Of a stretch of DNA of 64,000 nt, positions 44,640 to 54,903 are shown piece after piece; position 1 is the stretch's first letter; each line of letters opens with the position of its first letter. This DNA is from Pseudochrobactrum kiredjianiae (GTDB taxonomy: Bacteria > Pseudomonadota > Alphaproteobacteria > Rhizobiales > Rhizobiaceae), in the NCBI RefSeq assembly GCF_030362795.1, contig NZ_JAUCBM010000001.1, positions 620,001 to 684,000 on the forward strand. Direction: 5' to 3'. The translations under genes and the position numbers were made by a program. Below the pieces are notes generated by a model. It was not told where the DNA came from, ran no database searches, and saw only the letters and a program-made list of their open reading frames with translations.

Positions 44640-46136
44640 ATGCGATATAAATATTTGACCGGACAGCTCATGCTGGCAGCAATGACGGGGATTGCTGTTT
44701 TGGCTACGAGCGGTTCAGGGCTGGCAAAAGATACATTGGCAATCGGCGAAGTGCTGGAGCCTCCGGGTATGGACCCGACGGCAAATGCTGCGGCCTCTAT
44801 CCGCCGACTGACCTATAACAATCTTTATGAAGGTTTGGTGCGGATTGATGAAGAAGGTACGGTTAAGCCGAACCTCGCGGAAAGCTGGACGATTTCACCG
44901 GATAATCTGAGCTATACATTCAAGCTGCGTCAGGGCGTGAAGTTTCATAACGGCACGGCATTCGACTGTTCCGTGGTGAAATTCACCTATGACCGCGCTA
45001 TGGCTCCGGATTCCACGAATGCTCAGAAGGCACTGTTCGCGCCGATTGAAAAGACTGAATGCCCCGATCCGGCGACCGCCGTTGTGACACTGAAACATCC
45101 GTCCTCTACCTTCCTGTTCGGGATGGGCTGGGGCGATGCGGTGATGATGGCTCCGGATACGATTGCGACCAACAAGACCAATCCTGTTGGCACAGGGCCG
45201 TTCAAATTCAAACGCTGGCTGCAGGGTGATCGCATTGAGTTCGAGCGCAATCCTGATTACTGGGGTGAGCCTGCGAAACTCTCCGCTGTGACTTTCCGCT
45301 TTATCAGCGATCCGTCAGCGGCTGCCGCTGCGGTTATGGCCGGTGATGTCGATGCTTTTCCTGAGTTTCCGGCACCGGAGCTGATCAGCCGCCTGCAAAG
45401 TGATGAACGTCTTAGCGTTGAAATCGGCTCGACGGCTGGCAAAGTGATTATGTCACTGAATAATGGACGCAAGCCTTTTGATGATGTGCGGGTACGCCGT
45501 GCGCTTGCCCATGCCATCGACCGCAATGTCGTGCAAGAAGCGATCACGACCGGTCTCGCCAAGACGATCGGTGCTCATTATACGCCTGCCGAACCGGGCT
45601 ATGTCGATCTGAGTGATACCTATCCTTACGATGTGGCCAAGGCTAAAGCACTGTTGGCTGAAGCCGGTGTGCCTGCCGGTACATCTATTACCATTATGCT
45701 GCCGCCGCCTGCCTATGCGCGTCGTGGCGGTGAGGTGATCGCGGCAATGTTGGCAGAGGTTGGCATTGAGGTGAAGCTGGTGCCGGTTGAGTTTGCGCAA
45801 TGGCTGGATCAGGTCTTCGCCCGCAGTGATTTTGATGCGACGATCATCGCCCATGTGGAAACCCGTGACCTCGATATCTATGCGCGGGATAAATACTATT
45901 TCAACTACAACAGCCCTGAATATAAGGCGATTTACAAGCAATTTTCGCAAGCAACAGATGACAAGCAGCAGCTTGAACTGCTTGGCCAGTTGCAGCGCAA
46001 ACTCGCTGAAGACGAGCCGAATGTGTTTCTCTATGCCCTGCCGAAAATCGGTGTCTGGGACAAGAAGCTCAAAGGTATGTGGAAAAATCAGACCATTCCG
46101 GCCAATGACCTGACCAGTGTGTACTGGGCAGACTGA
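44640..46136 (+). CDS. ABC transporter substrate-binding protein, family 5 (importer 3)
   Basis: This periplasmic receptor (498 residues) belongs to the DppA/OppA family. Its signal peptide (LMLAAMTGIAVLATSGSGLA) is probably cut before KDTL. The signature LAESWTISPDNLSYTFKLR, GVKFHNGTAFDCS, and GTGPFKFKRWLQGD are clear. It heads a compact operon of receptor, two permeases and two ATPases that runs on to an amidase. The ligand is unknown. The amidase suggests an amide-bearing compound or peptide. Confidence 0.91.
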   Translation: MRYKYLTGQLMLAAMTGIAVLATSGSGLAKDTLAIGEVLEPPGMDPTANAAASIRRLTYNNLYEGLVRIDEEGTVKPNLAESWTISPDNLSYTFKLRQGVKFHNGTAFDCSVVKFTYDRAMAPDSTNAQKALFAPIEKTECPDPATAVVTLKHPSSTFLFGMGWGDAVMMAPDTIATNKTNPVGTGPFKFKRWLQGDRIEFERNPDYWGEPAKLSAVTFRFISDPSAAAAAVMAGDVDAFPEFPAPELISRLQSDERLSVEIGSTAGKVIMSLNNGRKPFDDVRVRRALAHAIDRNVVQEAITTGLAKTIGAHYTPAEPGYVDLSDTYPYDVAKAKALLAEAGVPAGTSITIMLPPPAYARRGGEVIAAMLAEVGIEVKLVPVEFAQWLDQVFARSDFDATIIAHVETRDLDIYARDKYYFNYNSPEYKAIYKQFSQATDDKQQLELLGQLQRKLAEDEPNVFLYALPKIGVWDKKLKGMWKNQTIPANDLTSVYWAD

Positions 46137-46175
46137 TCTTGTTGATGCTGAAATGAATATTGAAGGAGGTCGCAT

Positions 46176-47129
46176 TTGCTGCGTTATTTTACAGGGCGTC
46201 TGATCTCTCTGATCCTGACGACGCTGGCGGCCTCTGTCATTGTTTTCCTGCTGATGCAGGTGCTGCCGGGCGATCCGGCAGCGATTATGCTTGGTATTAA
46301 TGCGCAAGCAGACACCTTGACGGCTTTGCAAAAACAGCTCGGTCTCGATGCACCGTTGATTGTCCGTTATTTCAACTGGATTACCGGTTTTCCGGTGGGG
46401 GATTTTGGCACCAGCTATACCTATTCTGTGCCGATCAGTGAGCTGATCGGACCACGCTTGCAGGTGACTTTGCCGTTGGCGGTGCTGGCGATGATCCTCT
46501 CGGTGGTGATTGCTATTCCTCTTGGTGTGATTGCCGCTTCAAAGCGCGGCAGTGCGACTGATGTGGTGGGGATGGGCGTTGCACAGATCGGTGTGGCGAT
46601 CCCGAATTTCTGGCTCGGTCTGCTGCTGATCCTGTTCTTTGCCCTCACGCTCGGCTGGTTTCCGGCTTCCGGTTTTGCCGGTTGGGAAAATGGCCTGTGG
46701 GCTGGCACCCGCTCGCTGATCCTGCCAGCCGTGGCACTGGCTTTGCCGCTGGCTGCAATTCTGGCGCGCGTTACCCGATCCGCAGTGATTGAAACATTGA
46801 GCGAAGATTTTGTGCGTACAGCGCGCGCCAAGGGCTTGAGCCGTAATGCGGCCTTGTGGAAACATGCCACGCCCAATGCATTGATCCCTGTGGTGACGAT
46901 CTTGGGTCTGCAATTCTCATTCCTGCTGGCCGGTACGATCATCATTGAAAACGTGTTCAATTTGCCGGGGCTGGGCCGTTTGATTTTCCAGTCAATTGCC
47001 CAACGCGATCTGGTCACGGTGCAGTCACTCGTAACCTTGCTGGCGGCCAGTGTGATTGCGGTGAATTTTCTGGTCGATATGGCCTATGGCTTTCTTGATC
47101 CGCGCCTCTCTACAGGTGTGCGGGCATGA
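46176..47129 (+). CDS. ABC transporter permease, DppB/OppB type (importer 3)
   Basis: This is the first channel subunit (317 residues, six helices). It starts with TTG at 46176, preceded by a strong GGAGGT 5 nt upstream. No nearby ATG fits. The N-terminus (LRYFTGRLISLILTTLAAS) with LPGDPAAIMLG, the EAA loop (DFVRTARAKGLSR) and the tail VDMAYGFLDPRLS are family-typical. It overlaps the next permease by 4 nt. Confidence 0.91.
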   Translation: MLRYFTGRLISLILTTLAASVIVFLLMQVLPGDPAAIMLGINAQADTLTALQKQLGLDAPLIVRYFNWITGFPVGDFGTSYTYSVPISELIGPRLQVTLPLAVLAMILSVVIAIPLGVIAASKRGSATDVVGMGVAQIGVAIPNFWLGLLLILFFALTLGWFPASGFAGWENGLWAGTRSLILPAVALALPLAAILARVTRSAVIETLSEDFVRTARAKGLSRNAALWKHATPNALIPVVTILGLQFSFLLAGTIIIENVFNLPGLGRLIFQSIAQRDLVTVQSLVTLLAASVIAVNFLVDMAYGFLDPRLSTGVRA

Positions 47130-47992
47130 GCATGGCAGAGAATTTCTCCCGTCGGAGCCGTATGATTTTGCTGTCTTTCGGGCTGAGCCGCAGCCTGTTG
47201 ATCGGTACAATCATTACCGGTTTTCTGATCGGACTGGCTGTGCTGTCTCTGGTCTGGACGCCCTATAGTCCGACAGGCATGAATATCCTGCGCAAACTGC
47301 AGGGGCCGTCGATGCAGCATTGGCTGGGCACCGATGCGCTTGGCCGTGATGTGCTGTCGATGGTCATGGTTGGTGCGCGCAATTCCTTGTCGGTGGCTTT
47401 GATTGCCGTTGCGGTTGGTATGGGGCTTGGCGTGCCGCTCGGTGCCTATGCGGCTGCACGCGGTGGTATGATTGACGGTTTTGTCATGCGCATGACTGAT
47501 CTGGCTTTTGCTTTTCCGGCACTGCTGACAGCCGTGATTATCACAGCCGTTTTCGGGCCCGGTGCGGTTAATGCGATGATCGCTATTGGTATTTTCAATA
47601 TTCCGGTTTTCGCCCGTATTACCCGTGGTGCGTCGATGGGGCTGTGGAAACGCGATTATGTCTTGGCCGCCCGCTGTGCGGGGCGCGGTGATGTGGCGAT
47701 TACGCTGGATCACATTCTGCCGAATATCGGCCATGTGCTGATTGTGCAGGCGACCATTCAGTTTGCTCTTGCGATCGTGGCTGAAGCCGGTTTGTCCTAT
47801 GTCGGTCTTGGTACGCAGCCGCCGATGCCAAGCTGGGGTAAGATGCTCAATGATGCGCAGACCTATATTTATGATGCGCCGCATCTGGCGATTTTTCCGG
47901 GGCTGGCCATTACTTTTGCGGTTCTTGGGCTGAATATGCTGGGGGATGGTTTGCGCGATATACTTGATCCTCGTATCAGGAGAGAGAGATGA
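47126..47992 (+). CDS. ABC transporter permease, DppC/OppC type (importer 3)
   Basis: This is the second channel subunit (288 residues). The family block HWLGTDALGRDVLSMVMVGAR is followed by the EAA loop (DYVLAARCAGRGD) and the tail LGDGLRDILDPRIR. It overlaps both the preceding permease and the following ATPase gene by 4 nt, a fully coupled arrangement. Confidence 0.91.
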   Translation: MSMAENFSRRSRMILLSFGLSRSLLIGTIITGFLIGLAVLSLVWTPYSPTGMNILRKLQGPSMQHWLGTDALGRDVLSMVMVGARNSLSVALIAVAVGMGLGVPLGAYAAARGGMIDGFVMRMTDLAFAFPALLTAVIITAVFGPGAVNAMIAIGIFNIPVFARITRGASMGLWKRDYVLAARCAGRGDVAITLDHILPNIGHVLIVQATIQFALAIVAEAGLSYVGLGTQPPMPSWGKMLNDAQTYIYDAPHLAIFPGLAITFAVLGLNMLGDGLRDILDPRIRRER

Positions 47993-49005
47993 CGACACCG
48001 CTTCTCGAAATCCGTGATCTGGGCGTGCATTTGCAAGCCGGAGGTAGGCAGGCCGAAATTCTGTCGGGCATCACGCTGACACTAAACCGTGGCGAACGTC
48101 TGGGCATTGTCGGGGAATCCGGCTCCGGCAAATCCATCACCGCATTGGCCGTGATGGGGCTGCTGCCGCATCGTATGACTTTGAGCGGAACCCTGCGCTT
48201 TGACGGGCAAGATCTGACTGAAATTTCAGAGGCTGCCCATTGCACCATGCGTGGCCGTCAGATAGCGATGATTTTTCAGGAGCCGATGACAGCGCTGAAC
48301 CCGATCAAAACCATCGGTGCGCAGATCAGTGAAGGTCGCCGACTGCATTTGAAAGAAAACCGCGCGGATGCTGATAAGGTCGCACGGCGTTTGCTGGATC
48401 GTGTCGGTCTCGCTGCCCCGCGTTTTGATCTGGAGCTTTATCCGCACCAATTATCCGGAGGTCAGCGCCAGCGCGTGATGATTGCTATGGCCTTGGCCTG
48501 CGAGCCGGAACTGTTGATTGCTGACGAGCCGACCACAGCACTGGACGTCACCGTTCAGGCACAAATTCTTGATCTGCTGGATGAGCTGATTGACGAGAGC
48601 GGCACGGCACTGCTGCTGATTACCCATGATCTCGGCGTGGTCTCGGAAATGACGGATCGCATTGCAGTGATGTATGCAGGACGCGTGGTCGAAACCGGCG
48701 ATACACAGGACGTCTTCCGCCATATGGCGCATCCCTATGCACGCGGGCTGTTCGCAGCCTCTCCCCATAGTCTGACAATGCGGCCAAAGCCGGAAAACAC
48801 GGATAAACGCCAGCGTCTGACCACGATTGCCGGTGTGGTGCCTGATCCGTTTAGTCGTCTGCCGCAATGCGGTTTTGCTGATCGCTGCCGTTATGTGCAG
48901 GCTGATTGCCGTGCAACAGTCCCCCCGTTAGGCAATACGGACTTTCTCGACGTGACACATCGGGTCGCCTGTTTTCATCCGCTGACAGATGAGGTGATGG
49001 CATGA
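47989..49005 (+). CDS. ABC transporter ATP-binding protein, DppD/OppD type (importer 3)
   Basis: This 338-residue ATPase shows Walker A (GESGSGKSI), the Q-loop ([13 protein letters not shown]), the signature LSGGQRQR, Walker B ([12 protein letters not shown]) and the switch ITHDLG. The C-terminal family block is [14 protein letters not shown]. It overlaps both neighbouring genes by 4 nt. Confidence 0.92.
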   Translation: MTTPLLEIRDLGVHLQAGGRQAEILSGITLTLNRGERLGIVGESGSGKSITALAVMGLLPHRMTLSGTLRFDGQDLTEISEAAHCTMRGRQIAMIFQEPMTALNPIKTIGAQISEGRRLHLKENRADADKVARRLLDRVGLAAPRFDLELYPHQLSGGQRQRVMIAMALACEPELLIADEPTTALDVTVQAQILDLLDELIDESGTALLLITHDLGVVSEMTDRIAVMYAGRVVETGDTQDVFRHMAHPYARGLFAASPHSLTMRPKPENTDKRQRLTTIAGVVPDPFSRLPQCGFADRCRYVQADCRATVPPLGNTDFLDVTHRVACFHPLTDEVMA

Positions 49006-49826
49006 CCGCTCTTCTGGAAGTACGTGATCTTGTGCGTGATTATACGCTGCCAAAACAATCCTTGCTTTCCAAGCCGCAAAATTTGCGGGTGCTGCATGGT
49101 GTCAGTCTTAGTCTGAAAGCGGGCGAAAGCCTCGGCATTGTCGGCGAGTCCGGTTCCGGTAAGTCTACATTGGCACGTTCAGTGATGGGACTGGAAAAAC
49201 CGCAATCCGGCAGTGTGACGATCAATGGCAAGGACATTTACAGTTTAGGGCGGGCAGAGCTGAAAGCCGCACGCAAAACCTTTCAGGCGATTTTTCAGGA
49301 TCCTTACGGTTCGCTCGATCCTCGCCATTCTGTGCGCCGTATTCTGGCGGAGCCGGTTGTGTCACTGGAAGACGCCACAACGGCAGAAAGCCGTGAAGAG
49401 CGTATAGGCCAAGTTCTGGAAGCCGTTGGTTTGGCTGCATCCGCTGCGGATAAATATCCGCATGAGTTTTCCGGTGGTCAGCGCCAGCGTATTGCGATTG
49501 CCCGCGCATTAATCACGCGTCCGAAGCTGATTGTTGCCGATGAGCCGGTTTCGGCACTCGATGTTTCCATTCAGGCGCAGGTACTCAATCTGATGATGGA
49601 TTTGCAGGAGCAATTCGGGTTGTCTTATTTGTTCATCAGTCATGATCTGGGTGTGATGCGGGTGATTACAGATCGCGTTGCGGTGATCCATCTGGGGAGA
49701 ATTGTTGAAGAAGGGCCGACCAATGAGGTCTTCGACAATCCGCAGCATCCATACACGCAAGCACTGGTGAATGCTGTGCCGAAACCGTTTTCAGGTCGCC
49801 GTAAATTGCGGGTGAAGGCGCCGTGA
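49002..49826 (+). CDS. ABC transporter ATP-binding protein, DppF/OppF type, short form (importer 3)
   Basis: This ATPase has 274 residues: Walker A (GESGSGKST), the Q-loop (AIFQDPYGSLDPR), the signature FSGGQRQR, Walker B ([12 protein letters not shown]) and the switch ISHDLG. It is 65-85 residues shorter than the other DppF-type proteins in the window. The Cys-rich oligopeptide extension is absent, and the protein ends soon after HPYTQALVNAVPKPF. The stop is natural, with no sign of a frameshift. The ATPase core is complete. An amidase gene follows after about 75 bp. Confidence 0.91.
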   Translation: MTALLEVRDLVRDYTLPKQSLLSKPQNLRVLHGVSLSLKAGESLGIVGESGSGKSTLARSVMGLEKPQSGSVTINGKDIYSLGRAELKAARKTFQAIFQDPYGSLDPRHSVRRILAEPVVSLEDATTAESREERIGQVLEAVGLAASAADKYPHEFSGGQRQRIAIARALITRPKLIVADEPVSALDVSIQAQVLNLMMDLQEQFGLSYLFISHDLGVMRVITDRVAVIHLGRIVEEGPTNEVFDNPQHPYTQALVNAVPKPFSGRRKLRVKAP

Positions 49827-49902
49827 AGAAAGTACTATGATGAAAAACTGAGTGTCTGTCTGACCATCAAAACCCGTAAAGAGGTTGTGGCCGGAGAGAG
49901 AA

Positions 49903-51300
49903 ATGGGAGCAGATATGTCTGAGCTTGCTGATTTAAGCGCTGTGGAAATGGTTGCCGGTTATAAGGCAGGTACGCTGTCGCCGGTGGAAGTGGCAGAATC
50001 CGTGATCGACCGGATTGAGCGTTGTGAGCCACAGCTTCATGCGATGTGGGCTTTTGAGCCGGAGGCGGCACTGGCTGCGGCAACCTTGTCGGAAGGTCGC
50101 TGGAAGCGGAAAGAAGAGCGCGGGCCGATTGATGGAGTGCCGCTGACCATCAAAGAAAACATCGCCACAAAAGGGCTGCCGGTACCGCTTGGCTGTGCGG
50201 CAATACCGCTTAATCCCGCTGTAAAAGATGCACCGCCTGCTGCTCGTTCCCGCGAGAGCGGTGGTATTCTTTTGGGCAAAACAACCATGCCTGATCTCGG
50301 CATGTTGTCGTCCGGCTTGTCGAGTTTCCATGAACTGGCACGCAATCCGTGGGATTTGGCCACCAATCCTGGAGGCTCAAGTGCAGGGGCGGGAACGGCT
50401 GCCGCTGCCGGTTATGGCCCTTTGCATATCGGGACAGATATTGGCGGTTCCATTCGTCTGCCTGCGGGTTGGTGCGGTGTGGTTGGACTTAAACCTTCTT
50501 TTGGTCGTATCCCGATTGATCCGCCATTTATCGGGCGCGTCGCAGGGCCGATGACGCGGACAGTTGCGGATGCTGCGCTCTATATGTCGGTTCTGTCCAA
50601 GCCCGATCGCCGCGATCCGATGAGCCTGCCTTATAGCCGTATAGATTGGATGAATCTGGAGCGCGATATCAAAGGCCTGCGTATCGGCCTGTGGCTGGAT
50701 GCCGGTTTTGGCTCTGCCGTTGAACCAGAGGTCAAGGCAGCGGTAGAAGCCGCAGCGAAAGCCTTTGCCAATGCCGGTGCGATTGTTGAGAAAGTGCCGA
50801 GCTACCTCACCCGTGAGATGATTGACGGGTTGGATCATTTCTGGCGTGTGCGCTCATGGGGCGATATTTCCAAAATGACACCGGATAATCAGGCAAAAAT
50901 ACTGCCTTATATTTATCAGTGGGCAGAGGGCGGTAAAGGCTTGAGCGGTGCGCAGGTCTATCAGGGCTTTGCGCAGATCGATGCCATGCGCCATGCGGCT
51001 CTGGCGGCAATCAGTTCTTATGATTTTATCATTTCGCCGACAGCACCAATGCCGACCTATCCGGCAGAATGGGCGTCGCCGCTGAATGATCCGCAACGCC
51101 CGTTTGAGCATATTGCTTTCACCGTTGCCATGAATATGTCGGAGCAGCCTGCTGTCTCTGTCAATTGCGGTTATACGGAAAAAGGTTTGCCGATCGGTTT
51201 GCAGATCATCGGTCAGCGCTTTGATGATCTGGGCGTGTTGCAGCTTGCTCATGCCTATGAACAGTTACGCCCACAACAACGGCCTTGGCCGAAAATATAG
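49903..51300 (+). CDS. Amidase of the amidase-signature family
   Basis: This enzyme hydrolyses a C-N amide bond in the cytoplasm. It has about 465 residues. The Ser-cisSer-Lys triad is visible: Lys84 (TIKENIA), Ser159 (NPGGSSAG) and Ser183 (DIGGSIRLPA). The 75- and 24-residue spacings match fatty acid amide hydrolase and its relatives. The start could be 49903 (GGAG 6 nt upstream) or 49915 (GGAG 5 nt upstream). It lies directly after importer 3 and before the branched-chain dehydrogenase genes, so it probably acts on what importer 3 brings in. It has no GatA partner genes here, so a tRNA amidotransferase role is unlikely. Confidence 0.88.
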   Translation: MGADMSELADLSAVEMVAGYKAGTLSPVEVAESVIDRIERCEPQLHAMWAFEPEAALAAATLSEGRWKRKEERGPIDGVPLTIKENIATKGLPVPLGCAAIPLNPAVKDAPPAARSRESGGILLGKTTMPDLGMLSSGLSSFHELARNPWDLATNPGGSSAGAGTAAAAGYGPLHIGTDIGGSIRLPAGWCGVVGLKPSFGRIPIDPPFIGRVAGPMTRTVADAALYMSVLSKPDRRDPMSLPYSRIDWMNLERDIKGLRIGLWLDAGFGSAVEPEVKAAVEAAAKAFANAGAIVEKVPSYLTREMIDGLDHFWRVRSWGDISKMTPDNQAKILPYIYQWAEGGKGLSGAQVYQGFAQIDAMRHAALAAISSYDFIISPTAPMPTYPAEWASPLNDPQRPFEHIAFTVAMNMSEQPAVSVNCGYTEKGLPIGLQIIGQRFDDLGVLQLAHAYEQLRPQQRPWPKI

Positions 51301-52632
<1,332 letters not shown>

Positions 52633-52634
52633 TC

Positions 52635-53648
52635 ATGCCAAAGCGTACAATGATTGAGGCTATCCGCGAAGCGATGGATGTGATGATGGAGCGCGACGAC
52701 AAGGTGGTCGTGTTTGGGCAGGATGTCGGCTTTTTCGGTGGTGTGTTCCGCTGCACAGAGGGACTGCAACGTAAATATGGTGCGGCGCGTTGTTTTGATA
52801 CGCCGATTTCGGAATCCGGTATTGTCGGGGTCGCCGTCGGTATGGGGGCTTATGGTTTGCGCCCTGTCGCGGAAATTCAGTTCGCGGATTATGTTTATCC
52901 GGCCTATGACCAGATAGTCTCGGAGGCCGCCCGTCTGCGGTTTCGGTCTGCCGGTGATTATACCGCGCCGATGGTGATCCGTATGCCGTGCGGCGGCGGT
53001 ATTTTCGGAGGGCAAACCCATAGTCAGAGCCCTGAAGCCATTTTTACGCATGTGGCAGGGCTGCAGACGATTATTCCGTCCAATCCGTATGATGCCAAAG
53101 GCTTGCTGATTTCGGCAATCGAGAATGATGATCCGGTGATCTTTCTGGAACCGAAACGGCTGTATAACGGACCCTTTAACGGTCACTATGATCAGCCGGT
53201 GGTGCCGTGGTCAAAACATGCTTTGAGTGAAACACCGGAGGGTTATTATACTGTCCCCATCGGCAAAGCTGCAATCCGGCGTACAGGTTCCGCTGTCACG
53301 GTGCTGGCCTATGGCACAATGGTTTATGTGGCGGAAGCGGCGGTTGCTGAAACCGGTATTGATGCGGAAGTGATTGATCTGCGTTCACTCGTGCCGTTGG
53401 ATATTGATACGATCATCGCGTCAGTTGCCAAAACGGGACGCTGTGTGATTGTCCATGAAGCCACACGGCTGTCCGGCTTTGGCACAGAACTGGCAGCAGA
53501 AGTGCAGGAGCGTTGCTTCTATCATCTTGAAGCGCCGATCCTGCGCGTGACCGGCTGGGACACGCCTTATCCGCATGCCCATGAATGGGATTATTTTCCG
53601 GGGCCGGAGCGGGTCGGACGGGCACTTCTTCAGGTAATGGAGGCATAA
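52635..53648 (+). CDS. bkdA2: Branched-chain 2-oxoacid dehydrogenase E1 beta subunit
   Basis: This is the partner of BkdA1 (337 residues). It has the transketolase pyrimidine-binding domain (VVVFGQDVGFFGGVFRCTEGL, TPISESGIVGVAVGMGA, EIQFADYVYPAYDQIVSEAA) and a C-terminal domain with VIDLRSLVPLDIDTI and VHEATRLSGFG. The FGG insertion after the acid pocket and the length fit the branched-chain type over the pyruvate type. The ATG at 52635 follows GGGGAG by 8 nt and is preferred to the upstream TTG. It abuts bkdB with no gap. Confidence 0.94.
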   Translation: MPKRTMIEAIREAMDVMMERDDKVVVFGQDVGFFGGVFRCTEGLQRKYGAARCFDTPISESGIVGVAVGMGAYGLRPVAEIQFADYVYPAYDQIVSEAARLRFRSAGDYTAPMVIRMPCGGGIFGGQTHSQSPEAIFTHVAGLQTIIPSNPYDAKGLLISAIENDDPVIFLEPKRLYNGPFNGHYDQPVVPWSKHALSETPEGYYTVPIGKAAIRRTGSAVTVLAYGTMVYVAEAAVAETGIDAEVIDLRSLVPLDIDTIIASVAKTGRCVIVHEATRLSGFGTELAAEVQERCFYHLEAPILRVTGWDTPYPHAHEWDYFPGPERVGRALLQVMEA

Positions 53649-54902
53649 ATGGTGAAAAAGATCATTAAAATGCCGGATATCGGCGAAGGTGTAGCTGAGG
53701 TTGAAATCGTCGAATGGCACGTCAAGGTTGGCGATGTCATCATGGAAGATCAGGTGTTGGCTGCTGTCATGACCGACAAGGCCACGGTGGAAGTGCCTTC
53801 ACCGGTGGCAGGCATAATTTTACAAACAGGCCCCGAAGCCGGAACTGTGATGGCCGTTGGTGCAATGCTGGTTGAGATTGAGTTGGAGGGCACAGTTACG
53901 AATGATGTGCTGCCACATCAGGCCGCGCCGATACCGTCACTTCCTGAAAAGCCAACTCCGGCAAGAGCAATGCCGGAACAACCGGTTTTCGCACCGGTTC
54001 AGCAAGCGCAATCCATTTCGCCAACCATCCCTCATGACAAGCCGCTGGCATCGCCTGCAGTCAGGGCATTGGCACGGGAACTGGGGATTGATCTTTCACA
54101 TATACAAGGCAGCGGGCCCGCAGGGCGTATTACCCGTGACGATCTGGATCATTTCACAGCCAGTGGTGGCAGCGCGCAAAATACAACCTATCAGCGGCGC
54201 GATGGCACTGAACAGATCAAAATTACCGGTCTGCGCCGCAAAATTGCCGAGCGAATGGCTAAATCCTCCCGTGAAGTGGCGCATTTTTCCTATGTAGAGG
54301 AAGTCGATGTCACCGATCTGGAAATTCTGCGCAGCACGTTGAATACGAGCCATGCGGAGCGGCGCGGCAAGCTGACTGTGTTGCCGTTTATTCTCCGTGC
54401 GCTGGTCGTGGCATTGCGGGACTTTCCGCAGATGAATGCACTCTATGATGAGGAAGCGCAGACACTAACCCGTCATCAGGCTGCCCATATCGGCATGGCG
54501 ACCCAAACACAATCCGGCCTGATGGTGCCGGTGCTGCACCATGCAGAGGCAATGGATATCTGGGCAATAGCTGCAGAGATATCACGGCTTGCTGCGGCCA
54601 GCAGGGAGGGCGTGGCAAAGCGGGAAGAATTGTCGGGTTCCACCATTACGGTCACCAGTCTCGGTGATCTCGGCGGTCTGGTGTCAACACCGGTCATCAA
54701 CCAGCCAGAAGTGGCGATTATTGGCATAAACCGCATCGCGATACGCCCGCAATGGCAGCATAACCAGTTTGTGCCGCGTAAGATGATGAACCTGTCATCC
54801 TCCTTCGATCACCGGATGGTCGATGGGTATGAGGCCGCCGCTTTTATCCGGCGGATCAGGCAATTGCTTGAGGTTCCCGCAACACTTTTCATTGAGGTGT
54901 GA
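53649..54902 (+). CDS. bkdB: Branched-chain 2-oxoacid dehydrogenase E2 (dihydrolipoyl acyltransferase)
   Basis: This is the core of the complex (417 residues). A single lipoyl domain (1-80) carries Lys44 in TDKATVEVP. A Pro/Ala-rich linker leads to the E3-binding domain (about 135-172, SPAVRALARELGIDLSHIQG). The acyltransferase domain (about 185-417) has the catalytic HRMVDGYEAA near residue 390 and GTITVTSLGDLGG-like strands. A good ribosome site (GGAGGCATAA) overlaps the bkdA2 stop. One lipoyl domain and this length are usual for Bkd E2. Confidence 0.94.
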   Translation: MVKKIIKMPDIGEGVAEVEIVEWHVKVGDVIMEDQVLAAVMTDKATVEVPSPVAGIILQTGPEAGTVMAVGAMLVEIELEGTVTNDVLPHQAAPIPSLPEKPTPARAMPEQPVFAPVQQAQSISPTIPHDKPLASPAVRALARELGIDLSHIQGSGPAGRITRDDLDHFTASGGSAQNTTYQRRDGTEQIKITGLRRKIAERMAKSSREVAHFSYVEEVDVTDLEILRSTLNTSHAERRGKLTVLPFILRALVVALRDFPQMNALYDEEAQTLTRHQAAHIGMATQTQSGLMVPVLHHAEAMDIWAIAAEISRLAAASREGVAKREELSGSTITVTSLGDLGGLVSTPVINQPEVAIIGINRIAIRPQWQHNQFVPRKMMNLSSSFDHRMVDGYEAAAFIRRIRQLLEVPATLFIEV

Positions 54903-54903
54903 G

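Noticed and set aside
49903-51300. GatA subunit of tRNA amidotransferase
   Set aside because: It shares the amidase signature, but no gatB or gatC is nearby and the context is catabolic.
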